Origin: Croceicoccus estronivorus
Lineage (GTDB): Bacteria; Pseudomonadota; Alphaproteobacteria; Sphingomonadales; Sphingomonadaceae
Direction: 5' to 3'
Length of the DNA: 64,000 bases
Assembly (NCBI RefSeq): GCF_001625325.1
Contig: NZ_JRQQ01000006.1
Span: 62,001 to 126,000 of the forward strand
Part shown: positions 1 through 9,026 of the stretch, in pieces
Position numbering within the stretch: position 1 is the stretch's first letter
Layout of the letters: each line of letters opens with the position of its first letter
Program-made: the position numbers and the translations under genes
Notes under the pieces: generated by a model
Seen by the model: only the letters and a program-made list of their open reading frames with translations
What the model was told of the DNA's origin: nothing
Databases searched by the model: none

Positions 1-1601
1 TTGTAAGTTCCCGGCGGCAAAGTGCCACCACTACCGACGCCCGGCGCGCCACTGCGGATAAGCTCCGTTTCGCGCTTGTCATGCGTATAACGTCCACCCA
101 GCGAGAAATCGAGCTGATCGCTGATGTGCAAGGTTCCCTGCGCATAGCCCGCCAAGGAGCTGTTCCTCACGATCGTCTCGTTCACACCATTCCCGAAGAC
201 ACTGTCAAACGCGGGAATCGGCACGACAGTGCCATTAATGGTCGGCTGCATGACGCCGAGGATATTGAGCGCCGGCGAGCGTTCATGGAAATAGAAGCCG
301 CCGAAAGTCAAATCGAACGCGTCGCTCGAGTACACACCCTGCAGTTCCTGAGTGAACTGCTTCTGGGACGTGCTGCGCGCCGTCAGGAGCGTGTAGAAGC
401 GGTCATTGGGGCCAGCCGCATTGGCAGGATCCGTGACGCCAGCGATATCGCCTTGAAGCAGGGCGCCAAATTGCGCGGCAGAGAAACGAAGGCCACCGGT
501 ACCCGAAAGGTCGTAGCTGTTCGGCTTCTGCTTGAATTTGCGATAGCCGGTAATGCTCTTCACAGTGAATGCGTCGCTGGCCTGCCAGGTCAGCGTGAGA
601 TTATGCCCTTCCACTGTCAAAGGCTGGACAGAGGTCGAGTTGGCAACTTGCGACAGCGGCTTTTCGCCGAAGTTGGTAATCCCACCCGTCAACTGCTGAA
701 ACGCGAATACAGCCTTGGTCAACTGCGCCAGATCGCCCGTATGGCCAAGCACCTGCACCGGGCTGCCGACAGTCTTGCTGTCCGTGTAGTCAAAACGGTA
801 ATCGACCGTGAGATTACCGCCGAAATCGAGTCTGGCGGCTGCCTGAAACGCATCCACGTTGCGGGCGCCAAGACGATCCGCGTAGGTGATCTTGCCGAAT
901 GTCGGCTCACGAAGGCTGAGGTCGACCTGCTGCCCTCCGGCCAGATTCTTCATCCAGCCATGGGATTCGTCATGAAGATACGAAAACTTGACGGAAAGTG
1001 GGCCCATCTGCGGCAAGTTGACAGTGGTACGGAACCGCAATGAATCCTGATTGCCATAGGAAGCCATGGCCTTGACGCCGAATTCACCCGTGGGCGTGGC
1101 CGTAATCAGACTGATTGCACCACCGGTCGCGTTGCGGCCAAACAGTGTTCCCTGTGGCCCGCGCAGCACTTCCACACGCTCGATATCGGCAAGATCGAAA
1201 ATCGCGCCCACTGAACGGCCGATGTAAACGCCATCGAGATAGATGCCGACCTTCGGATCAACCGCATTGTCCGATGTACCCGACGTGATACCGCGAATAC
1301 TGATTGTCGGAATCGATTGAATACCCTGAGTGGTAATCGCAAGGTTTGGCGCCAACCCGGACAGGTTCTGCACGTCAGTGACGCGCAGGTTGTCCAGCGT
1401 CTCGCTGTTCAATGCGGTGACCGCGACCGGCACATCCTGCAGGCTTTCTTCTTTACGCTGGGCTGTGACGACGATTTCACCCAACCCTCCGCTGCGGACG
1501 CTCTGTTCCGCCGGCGCTTGCGCAAACGCCGCACCGGGAAATGCAGCCCCAGCCGCGATAGCAATGGCCGCAGTTTGCATCAGGAATTTTTTCTTAGACA
1601 T
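1..1601 (-). CDS. TonB-dependent receptor, N-terminal part (cut by window edge)
   Basis: Outer-membrane active-transport channel that takes up a large nutrient using TonB energy. About 533 residues are present; the last barrel strands lie beyond the left edge. The ATG at 1599-1601 follows a purine-rich GAGAGGGTGGGGG stretch. A signal peptide of roughly 27 residues ends in AFA before Q. The plug follows, with GEIVVTAQRKEESLQDVP, then VDPKVGIYLDGVYIGR and VEVLRGPQGTLFGRNATGG. It matches the receptor at 36692-39094 almost block for block, including YLHDE and DYRFDYTDS, so the two are close paralogues. The ligand cannot be read from sequence. Confidence 0.93.
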   Translation of the reverse strand, partial: MSKKKFLMQTAAIAIAAGAAFPGAAFAQAPAEQSVRSGGLGEIVVTAQRKEESLQDVPVAVTALNSETLDNLRVTDVQNLSGLAPNLAITTQGIQSIPTISIRGITSGTSDNAVDPKVGIYLDGVYIGRSVGAIFDLADIERVEVLRGPQGTLFGRNATGGAISLITATPTGEFGVKAMASYGNQDSLRFRTTVNLPQMGPLSVKFSYLHDESHGWMKNLAGGQQVDLSLREPTFGKITYADRLGARNVDAFQAAARLDFGGNLTVDYRFDYTDSKTVGSPVQVLGHTGDLAQLTKAVFAFQQLTGGITNFGEKPLSQVANSTSVQPLTVEGHNLTLTWQASDAFTVKSITGYRKFKQKPNSYDLSGTGGLRFSAAQFGALLQGDIAGVTDPANAAGPNDRFYTLLTARSTSQKQFTQELQGVYSSDAFDLTFGGFYFHERSPALNILGVMQPTINGTVVPIPAFDSVFGNGVNETIVRNSSLAGYAQGTLHISDQLDFSLGGRYTHDKRETELIRSGAPGVGSGGTLPPGTY

Positions 1602-2406
1602 CCCCCACCCTCTCTCAAAAATTATATATGACTTTGAGGTTCAGTTCTTCACACATAGTCAGGCCAAATTTAGGGGCGCTTGCGCCCCCTGTCCGCGCCT
1701 GAATTACTCGGACAAAGCGCCACAAGATGCTGCCTTTGGCAGCGTCCGGTAACATCCTGAGGAAGTTGGAAGCATTCGTGCGTGCTTCAAATGAAGCCAT
1801 TGGGCTGCGAACCTCTGCACCGAGTGGATCGGCAACAGATGGAACTGTGGTTATCAGCGCCGAACCGGGCACATCATTACCCGTTCGGCCAAATGGCCAG
1901 CCCTCACGAGCCCTCTCCCTGCTGTTCATTTTTATTACTTAACAGAGTGTATTGTTAACGTGGAATTCTGGATTCGCAAGATAGAAAACAGCAGCGCTAA
2001 ACACATAGCCCGACAGCCCGGGAATCCATAGAAATTCGTCCTGATCGAAAGGTCGGCGTCCCCGTCAGAAAGCTCGGCAAGCATCGTTTGCAGATGCAGA
2101 TTGCTGCAAAAATTGTGCGCAGCATTTGGCGCTCCTGCCTCGACCGAACACTGGGGCGTGCATCGCTCATCTCAGAGGATGATCTGGCCAGCATGTCATA
2201 CGCAAGCATGACGTTTCAAATATCTATACGGCTAAACTATAAAATCAAAAGCACTTCATATAATCAAAAAGACACCTGCCCGGGCAGATGGCACGGCAAA
2301 ACATTTCACAGGTCAATAGAATAGTGTTCTTCCCATTCCCTCATGACATTCACGAGGGACTCATATTGGAAGAAATATGGCTGGACCCTCAAAAGGGGAG
2401 GAAGCT
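1602..2406. other. Intergenic region between divergent genes
   Basis: About 800 bases separate the left receptor from the small secreted protein. It holds the two divergent promoters, which I cannot place exactly, and an AT-rich stretch at about 2215-2280. Short open frames occur on both strands (about 70-104 codons), but none has a clear ribosome site, signal sequence or recognisable motif. I see no RNA gene, transposase remnant or repeat. Confidence 0.5.
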
Positions 2407-2676
2407 TTGAAAAAGACAGACTATTCGATTCTCACCTTTATGGCAGCAGCACTATTCGGGGCCAGCAATGCCATAGCGCAGCCGTCACTATCCAACTCGG
2501 ACACCAGTGCAGCAGCAACTAGCCGCCAACAGGATGCTGCTGCTTCGACCGAAACTGGAAAGCCCCAACCAGGCCAGCAGCATCGAAAGAAAATGAAAAA
2601 GCTTGATGCCGCCGAAGCTGAACCACTTGAATTAATGGATGAAACAGATCCTTGTCCGACTTTGCCGTGTCCGTGA
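2407..2676 (+). CDS. Small exported protein of unknown function (TTG start)
   Basis: 89 residues if translation starts at TTG 2407, which sits right behind AAAAGGGGAGGAAGC, a strong ribosome site. An in-frame ATG at 2377 would add ten residues but place the ribosome site inside the gene. The N-terminus KKTDYSILTFMAAALFGASN followed by AIAQ is a signal peptide with an Ala-x-Ala cleavage site. The mature part is short, rich in Ser, Ala, Gln and Lys (HRKKMKK), and ends in an acidic tail with two cysteines (CPTLPCP). No family recognised. It faces away from the receptor at the left edge and may be periplasmic. Confidence 0.55.
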   Translation: MKKTDYSILTFMAAALFGASNAIAQPSLSNSDTSAAATSRQQDAAASTETGKPQPGQQHRKKMKKLDAAEAEPLELMDETDPCPTLPCP

Positions 2677-2739
2677 TCGAACGCCTGTCTATCCCACGCT
2701 GTTATTGCACGTGATAAAATGATGAGAATTGCATACCGT

Positions 2740-4092
2740 TCAGATGTTTGATTGCGCGGCGATTGCAGTTTCCTGATGAACGATCTCGCCCCCGACAACC
2801 GTCAGGTCGACCGCAACCGCGGCAGGATCACGGCCAGCCTTGTCCCAACCTCGATCGAGGAGACAGAGATCAGCTACCTCTCCCTCCTCGACCATTCTTG
2901 ATGCCCCCCCAGGATCATCGGGGTGTCCGGTCCACATTGCCAATGCCGCATCTGGCAAGAGCATTTCGTCATTCCCGAAGCCGTGAGGCCGATTGACGGC
3001 TGCTGCGACGGAAAGCCACGGATCAAGTCCGCCAAAGGGTGCATCGCTTCCTCCGGCCAGTGGAATGCCTTGGCGCATCAGCCCTCCCAGACGATAGAGC
3101 CGAGGATGATCGCCCGACGGAACATCCAGACGATAGGCATCGCCCCGTTCCGCCAGAAAGTGCGGTTGCGTGACGACCGTCAAACCCAGCCTGGCGATCC
3201 ACTCCGCGAAATGATCGTCGATGAGCGCACCGTGTTCGATACGGTCGCCGGCAAGAGCCCCTGCCTCCTCGATCGCACTCAGCGTCCAAGCCAGCTCCGC
3301 ATAAGTCACGCAGTGCGCCGCAACGACGCGTCCATCGTCATGCGCCACACCTACGGCACGTACGACATCTTCCAGTGGCGGCAGGTCGTGATCGTGGAAA
3401 TGAAGCTTGTGCGCCCCCACCCGTGCCCGGTGGAGCGGCCTTTGACCAGCCAAGCTCATTTGTCCCATAACAACAAGCCGCTGTGGCAGGCCCGCAGTCG
3501 CCAGTGTCTCGTATTCTTCCGGTCCGTTTCGCACCGTCGCATCGGTTATGCTGGTGACACCGCGAGCGGCCAGACGCCGTCCGACCTCCGCGAGATCCAA
3601 CGGTTGCTTACGCAGCCTGGCCTGCAGCCAGTCGTCCCGGTCAAGCAATCTGCCATCGGCCGGTGCCCTGTCCCCAAGGCAATCCAGAGCCGCACTGTTC
3701 AGAATCCACATTCGTCCACTGCGATGTTGAATGCGAACCGGCCGGCGCGGGCCATGGAGATCCAGCCATTGGCGATCGATCTCACCAGCGACGGATTCAT
3801 GATAACCGATGCCCCTCAACCACCCGCTTCCCGGCGTAGTAAGCAACGCTTCTGCCAATGATGGCCCATCCCGCACATCAGGCGGGCCGCAAGGGATCGA
3901 TTGCAGCGCGGCGGCAGTCGCCATCAAATGACAGTGATTATCGACAAGGCCGGGAAGTAATGCTCCACCTCCAGCATTCACAATCACTTCGGCGGCAAGC
4001 GGAGACAAGGCAGGGGCGATGCTGGCGATTTTTCCCGCTTCGATACGGACGTCCCGCCGGCAGCCCTTCACCTCTGCGTTGCGTATCAGCAT
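2740..4092 (-). CDS. Amidohydrolase family 3-like metal-dependent hydrolase
   Basis: 450-residue member of the amidohydrolase superfamily. The HxH metal motif is at residues 53-55 (LPGLVDNHCHL), with later histidines in VVAAHCVTYAEL and DRIEHGALI and the catalytic-type Asp in GGSDAPFGGLDPW. These support hydrolysis of a C-N or C-O bond; the substrate is unknown. Its start overlaps the end of the upstream CoA-transferase by 7 bases, so the two are translated together. The pairing hints that this enzyme acts on a compound in the same acyl-CoA route. Length is normal and no motif is missing. Confidence 0.85.
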   Translation of the reverse strand: MLIRNAEVKGCRRDVRIEAGKIASIAPALSPLAAEVIVNAGGGALLPGLVDNHCHLMATAAALQSIPCGPPDVRDGPSLAEALLTTPGSGWLRGIGYHESVAGEIDRQWLDLHGPRRPVRIQHRSGRMWILNSAALDCLGDRAPADGRLLDRDDWLQARLRKQPLDLAEVGRRLAARGVTSITDATVRNGPEEYETLATAGLPQRLVVMGQMSLAGQRPLHRARVGAHKLHFHDHDLPPLEDVVRAVGVAHDDGRVVAAHCVTYAELAWTLSAIEEAGALAGDRIEHGALIDDHFAEWIARLGLTVVTQPHFLAERGDAYRLDVPSGDHPRLYRLGGLMRQGIPLAGGSDAPFGGLDPWLSVAAAVNRPHGFGNDEMLLPDAALAMWTGHPDDPGGASRMVEEGEVADLCLLDRGWDKAGRDPAAVAVDLTVVGGEIVHQETAIAAQSNI

Positions 4093-5315
4093 GCTGGAAC
4101 ACTGTCGTTATCGGCCCCCAGAGCTCGCGCGGAAGGAGATGAGCGCATGGGATACATAGGTGCCGCATCATGTTGAGCCATGGCTTGCCAGTGCGGAAGC
4201 TCTTCTGCAGCGGCCGCATGATAATGCAGGGCGTGCCGCACCCCATCCGCCAAGGAGACGGAAATCAACCCACCGGAACCTTTGCTCCAACAAGTCCAGG
4301 CTGCCAATGCGGCATGCAGACCAGCCAAGGGGTCCGCAATCGCATCTCCCGCAAACATGGGAATGCCCCAATACGCCCCCATAAATGCGGAGATGCCTCC
4401 GGCAATCGCAGCATCGTCACCAAATCCGATCCGCTCGCCCGCCTTTCCGTAGCGACCGTGCGCGGTAATGGAGACCCAGATCATCCCCTGAGCCACCAGT
4501 TCTTCTGCATTGATCCCAAGATGCCTGAGTGCGCGTGGCCGCGATCCCTCGATAACGATATCGGCGCTGTCGATCAGATTGCGCAGTTGCCTGCGGCCTG
4601 ACACGGAGTCAAAGTCCAGCGCGACACTGGCCTTTTCAGCATTGAGCAGATCATAGAATTGCCGATTGCCTCGCCGCGCCCCATCCGGGCGCGCGATACT
4701 TTCAACCTTGATGACCTTTGCCCCCATCGCCCCCAGCAAGGACGCAGCCAGCGGCCCGGCCCAGAGAGAGGAGAGATCGACTACCAACGGCGTCGTTCTC
4801 CCGCGCGTCGTACCAGCTGAGCTGAACGTCCATGGTTCTGCGGCGTAAGGCATCCGCTCTGCCGCAATGGGCAAACCCAATTCCATTCCCCGCTCAACCA
4901 AGGCCGCCACAGAGCGTACATGAATGGCCGCTGCAAGCTTTTGCCAATTGTCCGGACATTCTCCATCGAGGAGGGCTGGAAGTAAGTCCCAATCATCCGC
5001 GCGCGCGAGGTTGAGCGCAATTCGCCCGTCATACGCATCGAGCAGACAGCAGGAACCGTTGGCGGACATCCGCCCACCTTTTTTGAGCCCGAGTAAACGT
5101 GACCTCTCGCCCAGGAGCAACGCACCGTTCGCCGGTAAACCTGATGGATCGCGAGCCAGCCTCTTCAAGCCATTCAAAGCATTGTTGGCCACTGTCGTAA
5201 TCGCGGCGGGATAGACCAGTTCATCTCCATCCGGGCGGCCAGTTATCGCCATCAGACCCGACCTTCGCCAGGCAAGAGCCGGATGATCGCCGTTTTGCTC
5301 CCCGAGTTTAGACAT
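4086..5315 (-). CDS. CaiB/BaiF (family III) CoA-transferase-like protein with permuted halves
   Basis: 409 residues. The family's hallmark N-terminus (VVDLSSLWAGPLAASLLGAMGAKVIKVE) appears only at about residue 178, followed by FYDLLNAEKASVALDFD and the putative catalytic Asp324 in FAGDAIADPLAGLHAALAA. Residues 1-165 instead resemble the small C-terminal domain of the family (LDAYDGRIALNLARADDWDLL, then MELGLPIAA). The order is therefore C-domain then N-domain, as if cut from the middle of a double CoA-transferase. Family enzymes move CoA between carboxylic acids. First gene of a two-gene operon with the amidohydrolase. Confidence 0.8.
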   Translation of the reverse strand: MSKLGEQNGDHPALAWRRSGLMAITGRPDGDELVYPAAITTVANNALNGLKRLARDPSGLPANGALLLGERSRLLGLKKGGRMSANGSCCLLDAYDGRIALNLARADDWDLLPALLDGECPDNWQKLAAAIHVRSVAALVERGMELGLPIAAERMPYAAEPWTFSSAGTTRGRTTPLVVDLSSLWAGPLAASLLGAMGAKVIKVESIARPDGARRGNRQFYDLLNAEKASVALDFDSVSGRRQLRNLIDSADIVIEGSRPRALRHLGINAEELVAQGMIWVSITAHGRYGKAGERIGFGDDAAIAGGISAFMGAYWGIPMFAGDAIADPLAGLHAALAAWTCWSKGSGGLISVSLADGVRHALHYHAAAAEELPHWQAMAQHDAAPMYPMRSSPSARALGADNDSVPAC

Positions 5316-5774
5316 GATCCGCCACGTCGAAGGCTAAAAACGCTCTGCCTATGATCCGTGCAGGGCCTTTCCCATTTCGCAACCTCTCACAACTGCACTC
5401 AAGCCAAGACATACGGCCACTGGTCCGTTTCTTACTCCGCTTCGTGACAAGATTTGAGAGGATCATTGACGGAAACCAACCCTTTTCTTTGGCGCAAAAC
5501 CAATCTAACGATCGTTTGATAAGCGAATATGTTCCAGTCAAGATGTGCGATCAGATATATGCCGCAGCCTTGCTGCGTTCCGCTCGTTTTTTATCGAGAG
5601 TTCACCGAACCGAATAACTCGCAGCGCTCAATATCATCAACTTGGCGAGCATCTGCGCGGTGGCACGTTCCGGCAACATCCCAGAGTGGCACGGTGATAT
5701 GAAACGACAGGGTAGGAGCGAATACTTAAACAAACACCAGTTTCACTGCTAATCAAATTACGAGAATTTTTATC
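5316..5774. other. Divergent promoter region with a palindromic operator candidate
   Basis: 460 bases between the leftward CoA-transferase operon and the rightward TetR gene. Short frames on both strands look spurious. The notable element is the palindrome at 5503-5520, listed separately. The 100 bases before the TetR start are AT-rich and probably hold its promoter. Confidence 0.5.
5503..5520. promoter_or_regulatory. Candidate TetR-type operator (AACGATCGTT core)
   Basis: ATCTAACGATCGTTTGAT is an 18-base palindrome with one mismatched pair around a perfect 10-base core. The same CTAACGATCGTTYG sequence recurs at 22641-22654 in front of the AraC-family gene. It lies about 190 bases upstream of the CoA-transferase start and 255 upstream of the TetR start. 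TetR proteins bind palindromes of this size; which protein binds it is inferred. Confidence 0.5.
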
Positions 5775-6395
5775 GTGAAGCCAAAAATCAAAGAAAATAC
5801 CCTTGTAAATAAACAAATAAAACCCCGTGCGCGTAACTTTGCCCGGCGTGAATATATAACGCAGGTGGCAAGCATCTTGTTCGCAACACGCGGGTATGAG
5901 GCCAGCTCGATGCGAGACATCGCGGCGGAGGTCGGGATCATGCCCGCGTCGCTATACCATCATTTCAGCTCCAAAGAGGACTTGCTCGTTTCCGTTGTCA
6001 GCGAGAGCGTCGCCAAGATCCAAAGGGCAGTCGATGCCGCAATCGAGGATATTGAAGAACCCTGGGTACGCTTCACCGCCGCAATATTGGCCCATGTCGA
6101 GGCATTGCTGGATCGGGAAGGTTTTCAGGTATTGGTCATGCTCACTCTCCCGCCAGAAATTAGCGACACCGCGCGCGCCTCACTGATTTCTCATCGCAAT
6201 GAATATGAGCGCCGCTTCACTTCACTGCTTTCCGCGTTCAACACACCCGACGGAACCGATCAGCGCGTCCTGGCAAATCTCATCCTGGGCATGCTCAACA
6301 GCATTCCGATCTGGTACAAAGTCGATGGCGGATCTTCACCGCGAGAAATTGGGCAAAACATCCTGTCCCTGGTGAAAGGAGCATTCGCCCAATAA
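5775..6395 (+). CDS. TetR/AcrR family transcriptional regulator
   Basis: 206 residues starting at GTG 5775, with only a weak ribosome site (GAGA about 10 bases upstream). The TetR DNA-binding domain spans about residues 24-75: ITQVASILFATRGYEASSMR, then DIAAEVGIMPASLYHHFSSKEDLL, a helix-turn-helix ending in the typical YHHF-KEDLL. The rest is a helical ligand-binding domain. It is divergent from the CoA-transferase/amidohydrolase operon and may control it through the palindrome at 5503. The effector is probably a pathway acyl-CoA or acid (inference). Confidence 0.9.
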   Translation: MKPKIKENTLVNKQIKPRARNFARREYITQVASILFATRGYEASSMRDIAAEVGIMPASLYHHFSSKEDLLVSVVSESVAKIQRAVDAAIEDIEEPWVRFTAAILAHVEALLDREGFQVLVMLTLPPEISDTARASLISHRNEYERRFTSLLSAFNTPDGTDQRVLANLILGMLNSIPIWYKVDGGSSPREIGQNILSLVKGAFAQ

Positions 6396-6438
6396 TCCCC
6401 GCGCATCGAATAAATCGCGCCCTCGCTACACCGAAAGG

Positions 6439-6471
6439 CCCATAAAGGGGCTTCATCAGTCCCTTTATGGG
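6439..6471. terminator. Hairpin between convergent genes
   Basis: CCCATAAAGGG and CCCTTTATGGG form a perfect 11-base-pair stem with an 11-base loop, midway between the TetR stop and the stop of the leftward small gene. No long T run follows on either strand. A bidirectional terminator is the likeliest role. Confidence 0.6.
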
Positions 6472-6492
6472 TAGCTTCAGCCGGCAAGTGCC

Positions 6493-6804
6493 TCAATCGG
6501 ACGATGGCAAAGCCTTTGGTAGTTTCACCGCCAACGCAACGCCATCCACACTGACGGTCCCCTGGCCGGCTTTGGTGCAGAGGAATTCCATCGTTTCGTC
6601 AGCATCGACATAACGCTTGCCGGCGAGCGTACCTTCCGCGAACTTTGGATCGAGCCCCGTGCTTTCGCCTTCTTCATCCGGCAATAGCGCTGGCGCGCCG
6701 CCGATCCGGATATCGATCTCGCGAGCCGGTGCTTTCAAGGTCATGATCTGGGTATCGCACACGGCACTGCGCAATTTCATTCCAGCCTTAACGTGTCTTG
6801 GCAT
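6493..6804 (-). CDS. Small conserved protein of acyl-CoA catabolic clusters, function unknown
   Basis: 103 residues, soluble, no signal peptide. It contains AVCDTQIMTLKAP, GGAPAL, GKRYVDADETMEFLCTKAGQ and a closing LPKALPSSD. I recall this pattern in short proteins often found beside CoA-transferases and thiolases, but know no function. AGGAG lies 6 bases before the ATG, and the start overlaps the end of the upstream alpha/beta hydrolase by 17 bases, so it is the last gene of the Rieske operon. The two cysteines (in AVCDT and FLCTK) may matter but form no known metal motif. Confidence 0.72.
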   Translation of the reverse strand: MPRHVKAGMKLRSAVCDTQIMTLKAPAREIDIRIGGAPALLPDEEGESTGLDPKFAEGTLAGKRYVDADETMEFLCTKAGQGTVSVDGVALAVKLPKALPSSD

Positions 6805-7723
6805 TCAATACTCCTGCTACTCCATCAAGCCAATGTGCCGTGCGCGTGAAGAATTGCGCTGCGGAGGAGGCTACGAACAAGTGGTGGCCTGATGTTTCAA
6901 GCACATACAACGTAAAATCATGCGCATTCTCATACCGCTGTGCGAGCAGATGCGGCGGCCCCGTCATATCGCGATCACCCACCGCGACCATCACCGGAAC
7001 GTCAATCGCGGCCAGTTCTTTACGCACATTACCGGGCAGGATCGCAAACTGCCCCAGATTGGCAACCAGCGTATCATGAACGGCAAGCAAGGCACGGGCG
7101 GCAGCCTTGTCACTATCGCGTGCGATCGTCGGAATATAACCGCTATCCGCGAAACGCGCACGCGCAAGCTCCACGACACGGCCAACCCCAAAATCAGGAT
7201 CGACGGCTGCAGCCTTCTCTACCTCGTTCAGAATCTCCGGCATACCTCCGTCACCGAAACAGAGCAGCAACAAGGCATCAAAAGATGCCCCGCGCGCTTG
7301 CGCCATGACAGTCAGAATCGCGCCTGCCGAATGTCCGACTCCCACCACCGGCAATTTCGCCAGATCGCTTCCGATTGCCTCGCCCCTGCGAAGGTGAGCA
7401 AGCAGCAAGCGGTTGGCATCAGCCATATCCGGCACACCAAGCGTGAAGCCGTCCTCCGGTCGTGTGCTCTCACCCACGCCAACCGGATCGAGCGCCAACA
7501 CGTAATGGCCTCCCTGCGTCATGGCCCGGGCGAAACTGAATTCCGTCCCGGGGCCACCATCGAGATCGTAATAGCCACGCCGCATCCCCCCGCCCGGCGT
7601 ACAAAACAGCATCAGAGGCTGTTTCGCTGGCCGGGTTGGAGAATGAAGTTCGAAGGCGATGGAAATCGTCTCTCCATCCGGACACAAGCGTCCAATCGTA
7701 ACCTCATGGCGCTCCGACGTCAT
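6788..7723 (-). CDS. Alpha/beta hydrolase
   Basis: 311 residues from ATG 7721-7723, preceded by GGAGG at good spacing. Typical fold markers are LALDPVGVGESTRP after strand 4, the nucleophile elbow VGVGHSAGA, an acidic region MVAVGDRDMTGPPHL and the catalytic His in ETSGHHLFV. All three triad members are therefore present. It should hydrolyse an ester, thioester or C-C bond; the substrate is unknown. It follows the Rieske oxygenase with a 25-base gap on the same strand, which suggests action on a product of that oxygenase. Confidence 0.85.
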   Translation of the reverse strand: MTSERHEVTIGRLCPDGETISIAFELHSPTRPAKQPLMLFCTPGGGMRRGYYDLDGGPGTEFSFARAMTQGGHYVLALDPVGVGESTRPEDGFTLGVPDMADANRLLLAHLRRGEAIGSDLAKLPVVGVGHSAGAILTVMAQARGASFDALLLLCFGDGGMPEILNEVEKAAAVDPDFGVGRVVELARARFADSGYIPTIARDSDKAAARALLAVHDTLVANLGQFAILPGNVRKELAAIDVPVMVAVGDRDMTGPPHLLAQRYENAHDFTLYVLETSGHHLFVASSAAQFFTRTAHWLDGVAGVLNAKTR

Positions 7724-7748
7724 GCAAGCGCCCTCCATCACAAGGCGG

Positions 7749-8753
7749 TCAGGCTGCTGCATTCTCGCTCGCATAGAATTGGGCGAACCATTCGCGCCAC
7801 ATCAGGATCGGGCCGTCACCGTCACACAGGAGAGGTTGCGGGCGATACTTCTTGTTATCCCACACGATCAAATCGACCGATTCAAAGCCAGCCGATTCCT
7901 CACCCTCAGCCGCACCGATCGAGTGAGCATAGAGATGTTCGGCGATGCCCCTTTCAGTACTCCCTTCCGCGTAATCGCGGAACGTGAACGCCATGCGTGA
8001 AAGTGTCATTTCCCGATCAACAGGCAGAGGGGTCGAGAACATCACCATGGTGACGCCATCTTTGTTGAACCGCATCACCTGGATGCCGGGCCCGTGATGC
8101 TCGCCCGTGATGAAGCCATCGCCGATATCGACGGAGAACTTGTAATCGTCAGCCTTTGCGACCCCCTCCGGAATGATCGGGGAACCATGGAGGAAGCGCA
8201 AATGCGCGTAATCGACACCGTTTTCGCCGATTTCCTGAATGGCCGTGCCGATGTTCCACTGCCCCCGCCTGGTTTCGATCCTGTCGTCAGCCTCGAATTC
8301 AGGAACGGTCGGCAGCGGGAAGAGGGGATCGACGCCATCGGGATGATACCAGGCGAAGATGGCGCCGTAACGTTCCTCTACCGGCAAAGTGCGCAGGACC
8401 GGCCGCTTCCGGGCGAGACCGGGCATGATTTTTGCGTAGGGAATGGCCTTGCACCAACCGTCTGCGTCGAATTCCCAGTGATGGAACGGGCAACGAATAT
8501 TGTCGCCGTCGACCACCCCGCCATGACCGAGATGTGCCCCGAGGTGCGGACAGAACGGGTCGCTCAGACCTACCTTGCCGCTCTCTCCGCGGAACAGCAC
8601 CCATTCCTGATCGAATGCCTGAATATTGCGGATCTCGCCAACCGGCAGCTTGGCCGACTCTTCGATCATGAACCAACCATAGGGAATCGGGAAAGGGCAA
8701 CGCTCCAGTTCCTTGCTGGTCTGGATGCGCTCAATTGTCATTACTTCATTCAT
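7749..8753 (-). CDS. Rieske non-heme iron oxygenase, KshA-like oxygenase subunit
   Basis: 334 residues; ATG 8751-8753 follows GAGAGG. An open frame continues far upstream, but that part is antisense to the thiolase and not coding. The Rieske 2Fe-2S motif is C68-x-H70 ... C88-x2-H91 (DPFCPHLGAHLG and IRCPFHHWEF). The mononuclear iron ligands are Asp181, His184 and His189 in NGVDYAHLRFLHG. The single-domain layout with FHHWEFDADG and PYAK resembles 3-ketosteroid 9-alpha-hydroxylase and DAF-36-type oxygenases. It hydroxylates a ring or alicyclic substrate with electrons from a ferredoxin, possibly the one at 10648-10965 on the divergent operon. No reductase gene is in the window. Confidence 0.88.
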   Translation of the reverse strand: MNEVMTIERIQTSKELERCPFPIPYGWFMIEESAKLPVGEIRNIQAFDQEWVLFRGESGKVGLSDPFCPHLGAHLGHGGVVDGDNIRCPFHHWEFDADGWCKAIPYAKIMPGLARKRPVLRTLPVEERYGAIFAWYHPDGVDPLFPLPTVPEFEADDRIETRRGQWNIGTAIQEIGENGVDYAHLRFLHGSPIIPEGVAKADDYKFSVDIGDGFITGEHHGPGIQVMRFNKDGVTMVMFSTPLPVDREMTLSRMAFTFRDYAEGSTERGIAEHLYAHSIGAAEGEESAGFESVDLIVWDNKKYRPQPLLCDGDGPILMWREWFAQFYASENAAA

Positions 8754-9026
8754 CGCGAACCTCTCAGGATGCCCATTCAGATTGGGCTTGCTCCCTTGGG
8801 GTAGGTACCTGCGAAATACCGGACAAGCCTCGGAAATAGCATTTGCACCCAGCCAGGGAGCCAATTTGTGACTCCCCCAAATACCTATCCCATTCAGCCG
8901 CCACTCAGGCGGACCAAAATCTTCCAAAGGTGGTACGGAAAGAGACTCCATGTCGTCATGGTCTTTCCTCCCGACACATCCGGAGCTTAACCAGCCCGCA
9001 CCATTGGAAGGAGGAGCGGACACCGC

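Noticed and set aside
1615-1945. Overlapping frames of 70-104 codons on both strands in the left intergenic region
   Set aside because: No ribosome site, no family and opposite strands overlap completely; could be random.
8935-8970. Imperfect inverted repeat GAAAGA...CCATG...CATGG...TCTTTC between the Rieske and thiolase genes
   Set aside because: The arms are broken by unpaired bases and it has no second copy in the window; too weak to call an operator.
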